The notes under the pieces are model-generated. The model was not told the DNA's origin, did not search any database, and saw nothing but the letters and a program-made list of their open reading frames with translations. 64,000 nucleotides of DNA from Streptomyces sp. HD (lineage in GTDB: Bacteria; Actinomycetota; Actinomycetes; Streptomycetales; Streptomycetaceae), in the NCBI RefSeq assembly GCF_028369295.1, contig NZ_JAQMYP010000052.1, positions 1 through 64,000 of the forward strand. Reading direction: 5' to 3'. Positions within the stretch are counted from its first letter, which is position 1; each line of letters starts with the position of its first letter. Both the position numbers and the translations under genes were made by a program. Below are positions 1-9,163 of the stretch, in pieces.

Positions 1-3000
1 GTCGGGGACGGCTCGGTCGACCGGATAGGGGACCTTGGTGTCGTTCCACTCGGCCAGCAGCCGACCGCGCTCGGCGTCGGTGAGGATGTCCAGGGTGCCG
101 ATCCGCTCATCCGGCGCGTCCACGGCGGCGCCGAGCAGGACCACGAAGTGCCCGGCCAGGCGCTCGACGGTGGTGCGGTCGAAGAGGTCGGTGGAGTACT
201 CGACGCGTGCCGCGAGGCGGTCGCCGTGCTCCTGGACGGACACGCTCATGTCCAAAGCGGCGGTCGAGGACTCCAGCCGCTGCGGCTCCGCCGCCAGTCC
301 CTCGAACCGGCCCCACTGGTGGTCTTCCTGAGGGGAGAGCATGACCTGGAAGAGCGGGGTGCGGGACAGGTCTCGCTCGGGGGCGAGTTCCTCAACCAGG
401 CGTTCGAAGGGCACGTCCTGGTTGCCGTATGCCTCCAGTGCAAGGTCCCTGGTCCGGGCCAGCACCTCACGCACGGTCGGATCGCCGCTCAGGTCCGCAC
501 GCATCACCAGCGTGTTGACGAAGAAGCCGATCAGGCCCTCGGTCTCGGCTCGGTTACGGCCGGCGATGGGTACCCCGACGGCGACGTCCGACTGGCCGGA
601 GTATCTGCTCAACAACACCTGGAACAGGGCCAGCACAACCATGAACAGCGTGCAGTCCTCGGTGCGGGCCAGGTTCCGCAGCCCCTGGAGGACCTCACCC
701 GGCACCTCGAACTCCACGCTCGCGCCGTGGCCCGAGCGCACCGGCGGTCGCACGCGGTCCGTGGGCAACTCCAGCGGCTCCAGTCCCGCCAACGCCCCTC
801 GCCAGTACGCCAGCTGGGGCTCCAGCGACGCAGCCGTCGCCTGTCGTCGCTGCCACAGCGCGAAGTCCCCGTACTGCACGGGCAGCGGTGCGAGGTCCGC
901 CGGGCGCTGCTGTACAGCGGCCGAGTACAGAAGCGGCAGCTCCCGCGCGATGACTCGCATCGACCAGCCGTCCGAGACGATGTGGTGCACCACTATCAGC
1001 AGAAGGTGCTCATCCGCCGCCACCCGGACCAGTACCGCCCGCAGCAACGCTGCCGACGCCAGATCCATCGGCCGGTACGCCTCATCCCGTACCACGGCCC
1101 ACGGGTCAATGGCCCCGTCCAGCGTCTCCAGCCGAAAGCCGTTCGGTTCGTCTACCACCTGTCCTGGCTCGCCGTCGGCACCAGCCACGAAGCGGGTCCG
1201 CAGCACCTCGTGCCGTGACACCAGCTCGGCGAACGCCGTCTCCAACGCCCCGGCATCCACGTCACCCCGCAGACGGAGCACCAGGGGCAGCAGATACTCA
1301 CCGGAGTCCGTGAGCAACTGGTCCAGGATCCAGAGCCGTTGCTGCCCGAAGGAGAGCGGGACCTGCGCCTCCGCTTCCCGCGGCAGCAGCGGAACCATCT
1401 CCGTCGAGAACGCGTCGAGCCTCCCGGCGAACCCCGCCACCGTGGGGTGGGCGAACAGCTCACGCACCGGTACCTCCCTCTTCAGCCTGTCGGCCAGTCC
1501 GTTGACGACGCGCATCGCCAGCAGCGAATGACCGCCCGATTCGAAGAAGTTGTCGTGGATCCCGACCCGGCTCACGCCCAGCACGTCGGCCCACACCTCG
1601 GCCACGATCCCCTCCAGCGGGGTGCGCGGCTCCGTGTACCGTGCCGCGGTCTCGGCGCGGTCCCATTCGGGCGCCGGGAGGGCCTTGTGGTCCACCTTCT
1701 TGTTGGTCGTCAACGGCAGCCGGTCCAGCAGCACGAAGGCGCTGGGCACCATGTACTCGGGCAGCCTGTGCCCACACCACTCCCGCAGTGCCGCGGTCTG
1801 CGGTCGCCGGCCGGCCAGGGGCGCGCAGTACGCGGCAAGCCGCTTGCCTCCGCGTTCGTCTTCCCGGTCGACGACCACACAGGAAGCCATGTCCGGATGC
1901 TCCATCAGCACCGACTCGATCTCGCCCAGCTCGATGCGGATGCCCCGCACCTTGACCTGCTTGTCGATGCGGCCGAGGAACTCCAGCGTGCCGTCGGGCA
2001 GCCACCGGACCAGGTCGCCGGTGCGGTACATCCGTGCGCCCTCGGGGCCGTAGGGATCCGGCAGGAAGCGCTCATCCGTGAGCTCCGGACGGTTCAGGTA
2101 ACCGTCGGCGACTCCGACCCCGCTTGCGTACAGTTCGCCCGGAACGCCTGGTGGTACCAGTCGGCGGTGGCGATCGAGGACGTAGAGGCGGGTGTTCCCG
2201 GCGGGGACGCCGATCGGTGCGATGCCGGGCCAGAGCCGGACATCGGTCGGCAGCATGTGGTCGGTGACGCCGTGGGTCTCGGTCGGTCCGTAGCCGTTGT
2301 GCAGCACGCACCAGGGGTGGCGCGCGTGGAAGGCCCGGGCGGAGTCGCCCAGCACATGGGTGTCGCCGCCCTGGGCGATGACGCGCAGCTCCGGAAGAAC
2401 CGCACGGGCGGCGTTGGCCGCGCGATAGAACTCCTCCAGGACGAGATTGGGGGCGTTCAGTTCATGGATCTCGTACCGCTGCATCCACTTCACGAGCGCG
2501 ACCGGATCGATCCGGATGCTCTCCGGTGCGACGACAAGGCACTTCCCGTACAGCAGGGCGCTGAGGATTTCATAGGGTGCGATGTCGAAACTGATGGTCG
2601 CGAACTGGGCGATCCGGCCGTTGGGCTCGCCCGGGGTCGCGGTGCGCAGCCAGGAGGTCAGATTGATCAGCCCACGCCCCGGCATCACCACGCCCTTGGG
2701 GCGGCCGGTGGAGCCCGAGGTGTACATCACGTAGAACGGGGTGTCCTGGGTGACCGGCCCGTGCAACTGATCGGCCGTCGGATTGGCGGCGGAACGAGCG
2801 GCGAGTGCCGCGGCCCATTCCGGTGCGTCCAAGACGATCAAGGAGGGCCCGTCGTCCGGGAGGATGCCCCGCACGGTGGTGTCGGTGAGGACGCAGGCCG
2901 GCTCGGCGTCCTCGATCATGTACCTGATGCGCTCGGCGGGATACCCGGTATCGATCGGAAGGTAGGCGGCTCCGGTCTTGGCCACCGCGAGCAGCGCGGC

Positions 3001-6000
3001 GATGAGGTCCCCTGATTTCGGCAGGGCCAGGGCCACCACGTGCCCGGGCCCGACACCCCGCTCAATCAGCAGATGGGCGATCCGGTTGACCCGCTCATTG
3101 AGCTCGCGGTAGGTCCACTCGGTGCCGTCGTGGATCAGTGCGGACGTGTCCGGTGTCTGCGCCACCTGCCGCTCGAACAGCGCGGGCACGCTTTCCGCCG
3201 GCATTTCGTGGGCCGTGTCGTTCCACTCCACGAGCAACTGGTGGCGGTCGGCCTCGCCGAGCAGGTCGAGTTCGCTCAGCCATGCTGTGGGGGTCTGTAC
3301 CGCCTGGGCCAGCAGGTTCTGGAAGTGGCCGGCCATGCGTTCCGCGGTCGTGCGGTCGAAAAGGTCGGTGCTGTAGCTGAGCAGTCCCCGTAGCGTCTCT
3401 CCGGACGTCTGCAGGACAAGCGTGAGATCGAATTGGGCCGCGTTCATGCCGGTGTGCAGCGCTTCGGTCTCCAGACCGGGGAAGCTCCAGACTTCGGCGG
3501 CCAGGTTCTGCGGGGTGAGCATGGCCTGGAAGAGGGGGGTACGGCTCAGGTCCCGTTCCGGCGCGAGCTCCTCCACCAGCCGCTCGAAGGGCAGGTCCTG
3601 GTGGGTGTAGGCCGCCTGGGCGACATCACGGACACGGTGCAGGAGTTCCTCGAACGTGGGATCGTCCGACAAGTCCGCACGCATGACCAGCGTATTGACG
3701 AAGAATCCGATCAGGCTCTCGGTCTCGGGCCGGTGCCGCCCGGCGGTCGGTATGCCGACGGCGATGTCGTCCTGGCCGCTGTATTTGCCGAGAAACAGTT
3801 GAAACGCCGCCAGTTGCACCATGAACGGGGTGACGCTCGTGCGACTCGCCAGCTGGGACAGTGCGCGGGTCACGGTGTCCGGGACGGCGAACTCGACACT
3901 GGCGCCCTTTCCCGTGCGCTGGGGCGGCCGCACCCGGTCGGTGGGCAGCTCCAGGGGTTCGATGTCGGCCAACTGCGCGCGCCAGTAGTCGATGTCCGCC
4001 TTCAGTCGCTCGTCTCCGAGTCGTTGGCGCTCCCAGACCGCGAAGTCCGCGTACTGGATCGGAAGCGGCGGGAGCGCCGGTTCCCGGCCGGTGAGCGCGG
4101 CGGAGTACAGCTCCCCGAGCTCGCCGGCGAGGATCTGGACCGACCAGTCGTCGGTGACGATGTGGTGCATGGCCAGCAGAAGCAGGTGAGCGTCGGCACC
4201 GGCCGGCACGAGCACGGCTCGGACGAGAGACCCGTCCACCGGGCTGAGGAGCTGTGCCGATTCCTCGCGCACGATCCGGAGGGCTTCGTCGTGGTCGCGC
4301 GCGTCCCGGTGTTCCAGCCGGAACGCGGGCTTCGTGTCGATCAGTTGGTGTGGCTGTCCGTCGCTCGCCACGCCGATCCTCGTGCGCAGGACCTCGTGCC
4401 GCTCGATCAGGCCGGTGAAAGCCGCTTCCAATGCCTCGGCGTCCACGGCTCCCACCAGTCGTACCACTCGGTGGGTCAGCAGCTGTCCGCTGTCCGGCGT
4501 GAGCTGGTGCAGGAACCACAACCGCTGCTGGCCGAACGACAGCGGGGCGTCCCTGTCCAAGGGGCCGCGCCGGCGCAGTTCCACGGCCGCGGAGTCGCTC
4601 CTTGCCTCCAGGTGACCGGCCAGTGCGGCGACCGAGGGGTGGCTGAACAGCTCTCCGACGGACATGTCCGATCCGAGGTCCCGGGCGATGCGGCTGACCA
4701 CGCGCATCGCCAGGAGCGAATGCCCGCCCAGGTCGAAGAAGCGGTCGTGGATTCCCACCCGGTCGACGCCGAGTACGTCGGCCCAGATACGGGCGAGCGT
4801 GTTCTCGGCGTCCGTTCGCGGCGCGACGTAGTGTTCGTCGAATTCCGCCCGCAGTCCGCTGGGCTCCGGCAGCGCCTGGCGGTCGATCTTCCCGTTGGCC
4901 GACAGCGGCAGCTGCTCCAGGAACACGAAGGCATTGGGGACCATGTACTCGGGGAGCCGCTGTTTCAGGAACCGGCGCAGGTCGGCGCGCATGGTGGCTC
5001 GGGCGTCCGGTGCGGCCGTGCCCGGCTGGTCGCGGACCACGTAGGAAACCAGGCGCTTGTCTCCGGGCTGCTCCTGCCGCAGCACGGTGACCGCCTGGGC
5101 CACGCCTGGGTACGCCGTGACGGCGGCGTCGATCTCCCCGAGTTCGACCCGGTGGCCTCGTATCTTGAGCTGGTGGTCGGACCGCCCCAGGAACTCGATG
5201 TTTCCGTCCGGCGTCCATCGCGCCAGGTCACCGGTCCGGTAGATCCGCGCGTCAGGGTCGCGGGAGAACGGATGGGGCAGGAAGCTCCGTGCGGTGAGCT
5301 CGGGGCTTCCCAGGTAACCGCGGGCGACGCCGACTCCGCCGATCCACAGCTCCCCTGTGACCCCGACGGGGGCGGGACATCCGAACCGGTCCACGACATA
5401 GGTCTCGGTGTTGGCCATGGGACGGCCGATCGGCAGTGTGGTGCCCGGCGTGAGCGTGGCGGGATCGACTTCGTAGAGGGTGGCCCCCACGGTGGTCTCC
5501 GTGGGCCCGTACTCATTGAGGACCACCGCACCGGGCGCGCGCCTCTCGACCGCCGACCGCGCCAGATCCGCACCGAAGGGTTCGCCTGCAACAACGAGTG
5601 TGCCGACGTTCAGCCGAGCATCGGTTCCCTCCAGGCGCTCCAGAAGGATTTCGAGGTGGGAGGGGGTGAGCTTGACCGTGCTGAAGGACTCGCCCCGTAC
5701 GAAGGCGTCCGCGAGCATCGCCACGCCGTCGGCGCCCGACTCCCCCATGATGACCACCGACTCGCCCTGCATCAGCGGAAGGAAAAGGGACGGAATCGGC
5801 AAGTCGAAGGCAATGGACGAGAGCAGGACCGAACCGTGTCCGCGCCCGGTCGGCGGGAAGGCAGCGTCGGCGCTGTGCATGAAGTCTGCGAAGTTTCGGT
5901 GCGCAACCTGTACACCTTTGGGGATTCCGGTCGACCCGGAGGTGTAGATGATGTAGGCCAAGTCGTCCGGTCCTGCCTCAGATGTCGGCTCTTCGGCGGA

Positions 6001-6876
6001 CAGTTCGGCGATGGCGGGCCAGTCGCTGTCCAGACAGACGACCCGCGGGCCTTCGGAGGGCAGGCGGTTCCTCAGGGCTTGCTGGGTGATGACCGCGGTG
6101 GCCCGGGTGTCGTCGAGGATGAAGGCCAGTCGATCCGCCGGGGTCTCCGGATCGAGAGGCACATACGCGCCGCCGGCCTTGAGCACAGCCAGCATTCCCA
6201 CGAGAACGCCTTCGTCGCGCTCGACGCAGACCGCTACAAGACTTCCCGGGCCGACTCCGAGATCTTGCAGATGACGGGCCAGCCGGTTCGCCCGCTGATC
6301 CAGTTCGCGGTGGGAGAGCCGAAGCTCACCTGCGATGACGGCCGTCGCCTGCGGGGTGCGCGCGGCCTGCTGGGCGATCAGCCTCTGCACCATGCTGCCC
6401 GCCGGATGCGCCACCGCCGTGTTGTTCCAGTCGAGGAGGAGCTGCCGTCGCTCGGCATGGGTGAGAATCTCCAACTCGCCGATGCGGGCGGCGGGGTCCA
6501 CGATGAGCGCGGCGAACAGCGTCTGGAAATGTCCAGCCAGTCGATCAGCGATCGAATGGTCGAACACGTCTGTGCGCCAGCGGTATTGAAGTGCCTGGCC
6601 GTCCGGGCTCAGGGTGACGGCCAGTGGGAGGGGGCCGGCTGCGGTGCCGTCCTGGTCGATCGGCTGTGCCAACCACGCGGCCACCGACGTCTCCGCGGCC
6701 GGCTCCGAACCGTGGTCATGTCCAAGGCGGGACAGCAGGAGCAGCCCCACACGCTCGACGAGTTCGGAAAGGCGCAGGCCGCAAGTCTGAGCGAACTCCT
6801 CTGCCGCCGACTTGAGTTGGGGATCCACCGAGCACGTGATCGATACAGCGAAGTCGTCACTTCCCACAGCGGGCAC
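1..6876 (-). CDS. Non-ribosomal peptide synthetase, 3' end outside the window
   Basis: This is a multimodular peptide synthetase read leftwards and open at base 1. The frame starts at a GTG at 6876, preceded by GGAAGG about 9 nt upstream. Domains in order: about 160 residues matching only the C-terminal end of a condensation domain; adenylation A1 (YTSGSTG near 5950, NEYGPTE near 5510); carrier PCP1 (LGGHS near 4720); a full condensation domain (HHIVTDD near 4155); A2 (YTSGSTG near 2715, GYGPTE near 2290); PCP2 (SGGHS near 1535); and a third condensation domain (HHIVSDG near 975) ending at the next adenylation linker. By alignment to PheA the A1 pocket reads D-L-P-K-V-A-E-V-G, close to Asn/Asp codes. 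A2 reads D-I-Y-L-I-Q-G-G-V, which I cannot assign. No epimerization, methylation or thioesterase domain lies in the visible part. The product is unknown. Confidence 0.95.
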   Translation of the reverse strand, partial: MPAVGSDDFAVSITCSVDPQLKSAAEEFAQTCGLRLSELVERVGLLLLSRLGHDHGSEPAAETSVAAWLAQPIDQDGTAAGPLPLAVTLSPDGQALQYRWRTDVFDHSIADRLAGHFQTLFAALIVDPAARIGELEILTHAERRQLLLDWNNTAVAHPAGSMVQRLIAQQAARTPQATAVIAGELRLSHRELDQRANRLARHLQDLGVGPGSLVAVCVERDEGVLVGMLAVLKAGGAYVPLDPETPADRLAFILDDTRATAVITQQALRNRLPSEGPRVVCLDSDWPAIAELSAEEPTSEAGPDDLAYIIYTSGSTGIPKGVQVAHRNFADFMHSADAAFPPTGRGHGSVLLSSIAFDLPIPSLFLPLMQGESVVIMGESGADGVAMLADAFVRGESFSTVKLTPSHLEILLERLEGTDARLNVGTLVVAGEPFGADLARSAVERRAPGAVVLNEYGPTETTVGATLYEVDPATLTPGTTLPIGRPMANTETYVVDRFGCPAPVGVTGELWIGGVGVARGYLGSPELTARSFLPHPFSRDPDARIYRTGDLARWTPDGNIEFLGRSDHQLKIRGHRVELGEIDAAVTAYPGVAQAVTVLRQEQPGDKRLVSYVVRDQPGTAAPDARATMRADLRRFLKQRLPEYMVPNAFVFLEQLPLSANGKIDRQALPEPSGLRAEFDEHYVAPRTDAENTLARIWADVLGVDRVGIHDRFFDLGGHSLLAMRVVSRIARDLGSDMSVGELFSHPSVAALAGHLEARSDSAAVELRRRGPLDRDAPLSFGQQRLWFLHQLTPDSGQLLTHRVVRLVGAVDAEALEAAFTGLIERHEVLRTRIGVASDGQPHQLIDTKPAFRLEHRDARDHDEALRIVREESAQLLSPVDGSLVRAVLVPAGADAHLLLLAMHHIVTDDWSVQILAGELGELYSAALTGREPALPPLPIQYADFAVWERQRLGDERLKADIDYWRAQLADIEPLELPTDRVRPPQRTGKGASVEFAVPDTVTRALSQLASRTSVTPFMVQLAAFQLFLGKYSGQDDIAVGIPTAGRHRPETESLIGFFVNTLVMRADLSDDPTFEELLHRVRDVAQAAYTHQDLPFERLVEELAPERDLSRTPLFQAMLTPQNLAAEVWSFPGLETEALHTGMNAAQFDLTLVLQTSGETLRGLLSYSTDLFDRTTAERMAGHFQNLLAQAVQTPTAWLSELDLLGEADRHQLLVEWNDTAHEMPAESVPALFERQVAQTPDTSALIHDGTEWTYRELNERVNRIAHLLIERGVGPGHVVALALPKSGDLIAALLAVAKTGAAYLPIDTGYPAERIRYMIEDAEPACVLTDTTVRGILPDDGPSLIVLDAPEWAAALAARSAANPTADQLHGPVTQDTPFYVMYTSGSTGRPKGVVMPGRGLINLTSWLRTATPGEPNGRIAQFATISFDIAPYEILSALLYGKCLVVAPESIRIDPVALVKWMQRYEIHELNAPNLVLEEFYRAANAARAVLPELRVIAQGGDTHVLGDSARAFHARHPWCVLHNGYGPTETHGVTDHMLPTDVRLWPGIAPIGVPAGNTRLYVLDRHRRLVPPGVPGELYASGVGVADGYLNRPELTDERFLPDPYGPEGARMYRTGDLVRWLPDGTLEFLGRIDKQVKVRGIRIELGEIESVLMEHPDMASCVVVDREDERGGKRLAAYCAPLAGRRPQTAALREWCGHRLPEYMVPSAFVLLDRLPLTTNKKVDHKALPAPEWDRAETAARYTEPRTPLEGIVAEVWADVLGVSRVGIHDNFFESGGHSLLAMRVVNGLADRLKREVPVRELFAHPTVAGFAGRLDAFSTEMVPLLPREAEAQVPLSFGQQRLWILDQLLTDSGEYLLPLVLRLRGDVDAGALETAFAELVSRHEVLRTRFVAGADGEPGQVVDEPNGFRLETLDGAIDPWAVVRDEAYRPMDLASAALLRAVLVRVAADEHLLLIVVHHIVSDGWSMRVIARELPLLYSAAVQQRPADLAPLPVQYGDFALWQRRQATAASLEPQLAYWRGALAGLEPLELPTDRVRPPVRSGHGASVEFEVPGEVLQGLRNLARTEDCTLFMVVLALFQVLLSRYSGQSDVAVGVPIAGRNRAETEGLIGFFVNTLVMRADLSGDPTVREVLARTRDLALEAYGNQDVPFERLVEELAPERDLSRTPLFQVMLSPQEDHQWGRFEGLAAEPQRLESSTAALDMSVSVQEHGDRLAARVEYSTDLFDRTTVERLAGHFVVLLGAAVDAPDERIGTLDILTDAERGRLLAEWNDTKVPYPVDRAVPD

Positions 6877-6986
6877 TTGGAGAAACCTTCCTACGCATGA
6901 CGGATCACCCCACCACCGGACGTCGGCCATGCCAGGCGCGCAGTGAGCAGGTTCTGTTCAGGTGGACACACCGAATCGAGGGGTCG

Positions 6987-7004
6987 GCGACTCAAGGAAG
7001 TCGC
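6987..7004. promoter_or_regulatory. Perfect 6+6 dyad upstream of the NRPS
   Basis: GCGACT, a 6-nt spacer, then AGTCGC. It lies about 110 bp upstream of the NRPS start and 60 bp past the exporter stop codon. It could be an operator for the NRPS promoter or a weak stem-loop behind the exporter gene. The half-site GACT/AGTC also occurs in StrR-type boxes, but the spacing differs. Confidence 0.35.
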
Positions 7005-7063
7005 GAGAACCGAGCCGGTGAGAAAACAGCACGAAACGAATGTCGGGAGTCAGGACCGACGGG

Positions 7064-8356
7064 TCAGGCCTCTTGGAGGGTCTCTTCAAGACCGGTCGAC
7101 TGCAGCGGGAACTTCCGCATGACACGCAAAGGAGAGAAAAGGATCGGGATGAATGCCAGGCAGCCGGCAGCAGCGCAGACGAAGAGCGCTTCACGTGCCC
7201 CCAGCCAACCGCTGATCACTCCACCGAGCATGGAGCCGAGCGGCATGACACTCCAGGTCAGAAATCGCATACTGGCATTGACTCGACCGAGGAAACCGTC
7301 CGGAGTCAGCGCCTGCGTGCAGCTGACTTGGGTGACATTGTAGACCACCGTCATGAAAGCGACGATTCCATTGGCAAGAGCGCCGACCCACAGCATCCAG
7401 TCCGCCCCGACCGCGGGCAAAACCAGAGCGAAGGGAGACCCGAGTAGCAAGATCAGCCACATGGCGGGACCAGGACCGACCTTCTCGGAAATTTGTTTCG
7501 AAACAAAGGAGCCCAGCAGCCCGCCGACCGCGGAAACGCTGAGGAAGAGCCCGATCAGCATAGGCGAGAGTTCGAGGGTTCGCGCCAGGAAAAGCATCGT
7601 CACCGTATAGACGGCATACGACGTCAGATTCAACCAGGCGGTCGATCCGGCGATCGCCAGCAGTCGCGAGTCCCGCAAGACCAGACGCAGACCGGCAGCC
7701 ACTTCCGGCAGCATCCGAGAACGCTCCGTGCGCGCGACGGAATGCTCCTCCACTCTGATCCGAGCGATGCAGAGCGTGGACACCGCCAGCCCGACACTGG
7801 TCACCAGAAACGAGACCGGGGCAGTCATCAGCGCGACGATCTGGCCACCCAGCGAGGGACCACCCACGGCGAAGACCTGCTGGACTCCGGTGATCTTCGC
7901 ATTCGCTTCCAGTACCCGCTCCCGCCCCACCACGGTCGGCAGATATGTCTGGTAGGCGACGTCGTAGAACACATTGCAGATACCGAAAAGCAGAACGGTG
8001 GCATACACCTGCCAAATTGTCAGGAAGCCACCCCACCAGGACAGCGGTATCGAGAGAAGAATGACCGCCCTGGCCAGCTGAGAGAAAAGGAGAACTGGCC
8101 TACGCCGCAAGCGATCGACCCAGACGCCGGCCGGAAGCCCCACAAGGAGAAAGGGAAGCGTCAAGAAGGTTGAGACAAGCCCTACTTCGAATTCCCCGAC
8201 ATCCAATGCGAGGACGGCAACAAGCGGAATGGCAATTCTAGCCACACTGACACTGGCGGCACTTACGGCAGTAGCCGAAAAAAGATTCCTGAATCCCCCG
8301 TCCCTCAATAAAGAATCGCCAGTTCGTGAATCTCCACTTCGGCCAACCTGTATCAT
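7064..8356 (-). CDS. MFS drug/peptide exporter next to the NRPS
   Basis: This is a 430-residue major facilitator protein with about 12 hydrophobic segments and the loop-2 motif GVWVDRLRRRPVL typical of MFS exporters of the EntS/MFS_3 group. It sits 187 bp upstream of the NRPS on the same strand, so it most likely exports that peptide. I chose the ATG at 8356; the frame is open to a TTG at 8392, but neither has a good ribosome-binding site. Residue 16 is encoded by TTA (8309-8311), the rare leucine codon read by the bldA tRNA in Streptomyces. Base composition is lower in GC than in the core genes to the right. Substrate specificity cannot be read from sequence. Confidence 0.88.
   Translation of the reverse strand: MIQVGRSGDSRTGDSLLRDGGFRNLFSATAVSAASVSVARIAIPLVAVLALDVGEFEVGLVSTFLTLPFLLVGLPAGVWVDRLRRRPVLLFSQLARAVILLSIPLSWWGGFLTIWQVYATVLLFGICNVFYDVAYQTYLPTVVGRERVLEANAKITGVQQVFAVGGPSLGGQIVALMTAPVSFLVTSVGLAVSTLCIARIRVEEHSVARTERSRMLPEVAAGLRLVLRDSRLLAIAGSTAWLNLTSYAVYTVTMLFLARTLELSPMLIGLFLSVSAVGGLLGSFVSKQISEKVGPGPAMWLILLLGSPFALVLPAVGADWMLWVGALANGIVAFMTVVYNVTQVSCTQALTPDGFLGRVNASMRFLTWSVMPLGSMLGGVISGWLGAREALFVCAAAGCLAFIPILFSPLRVMRKFPLQSTGLEETLQEA
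8309..8311 (-). promoter_or_regulatory. TTA (bldA-dependent) codon in the exporter
   Basis: An in-frame TTA encodes residue 16 of the MFS exporter when it is translated from the ATG at 8356. In Streptomyces, TTA codons need the developmentally controlled bldA leucyl-tRNA, so translation may be limited to late growth. Confidence 0.7.
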
Positions 8357-8392
8357 GAAACGGAACTTATCAAGGGCGATCAACAGGTGCAA

Positions 8393-8406
8393 GTGACCCG
8401 GATCAC
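8393..8406. promoter_or_regulatory. Near-palindrome before the exporter gene
   Basis: GTGACCCGGATCAC is a 14-bp near-perfect palindrome, 37 bp upstream of the exporter ATG. It resembles the GTG-N8-CAC outline of actinomycete Crp sites but lacks one conserved base. It is an operator candidate only. Confidence 0.3.
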
Positions 8407-8564
8407 GTTTGAGCGAAACCCAAACCCCCTTGCCTGACGATGCCCGATTTGCGGTTCGATAGCGTGCCGTTTACGTGCCCAATGTGACCCGGTTGGCTGC
8501 GGCTTGTCGCACGGCAATTCTTTCGCCTCGACCGCAGCGACGCCGAACACTCAGTCTTTGCTTG

Positions 8565-8584
8565 GTAATTTTCTGTCAAATTAC
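8565..8584 (-). promoter_or_regulatory. AT-rich dyad overlapping a consensus -35 box
   Basis: GTAATTT, a 6-nt spacer, then AAATTAC form a perfect 7+7 dyad in an otherwise GC-rich context. On the minus strand it contains TTGACA (8574-8579), a consensus -35 hexamer pointing at the exporter, about 215 bp upstream of its start. No good -10 box follows at 16-18 bp. Confidence 0.35.
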
Positions 8585-9163
8585 AGGAGTATTACGTCCG
8601 GATTCAGGGGCGGAGCCGACGCCGGCCGCAGGGATGCCAGGCAGGCCGTCGCTGAATCGGCTTCCACGCACACTCATCGGACCGCTGCCACCTGGAATGG
8701 CTCCGAGGCCATTTCCACAAAAAGGACCACGTCAGGGCCGGAGTGCAACTCCAAAGCTCGCCGATCAGCAGGTCGTGGTCCCCGGCGCCGCCGAGCACAG
8801 CGGCGGCGCCATCAACACCGAGGTGATTGCCATGGTGATTCGGCAGAGTCGTGGCCCGCTCCTATCACCGCCGCAGCGCGGCCGAAGGAGCCTGGCCGAA
8901 GAAGCCTGTGTGTCGTGCCGTCGGCAGACGCTAAGTCGTAACTCGTCGCGGGCAGCGTGTTCTCCGCGGCGCCGCCAGCCCCGCGTTGGTCCGGGCGAGT
9001 CCCCGGCCTGCCGCACGACGGGACTCCCCGCCGGGGCCGCGTTGGGTGGTGGCACCATGCCGCGGGAGCGCACGTCCCCGGAGACACGGGGCGTGGCCGC
9101 GCACACCCGGAAACGCAGGTGACGGCCCCTCAGGGGCGCGGCACGGCCGGGCCTCGTGTCCGG

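Larger units (their letters stand above)
8357..9163. other. Long non-coding interval upstream of the exporter
   Basis: About 800 bp without a convincing gene. All open frames here are rich in Arg and Pro and look like shadows. It holds a near-palindrome GTGACCCGGATCAC at 8393-8406, just upstream of the exporter, and a dyad with a consensus -35 box at 8565-8584. Around 8760-8820 the minus strand encodes a short stretch resembling a calcium-binding RTX repeat (LGGAGDHDLLIG), with no supporting frame around it. Confidence 0.5.

Noticed and set aside
3433..6900. 1155-residue open frame on the plus strand
   Set aside because: It is antisense to the NRPS, whose frame shows all core motifs. Long antisense frames are normal in GC-rich coding DNA.
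8475..9122. Plus and minus frames of 110-215 residues
   Set aside because: They overlap each other, lack ribosome-binding sites and have Arg/Pro-rich composition; treated as non-coding.
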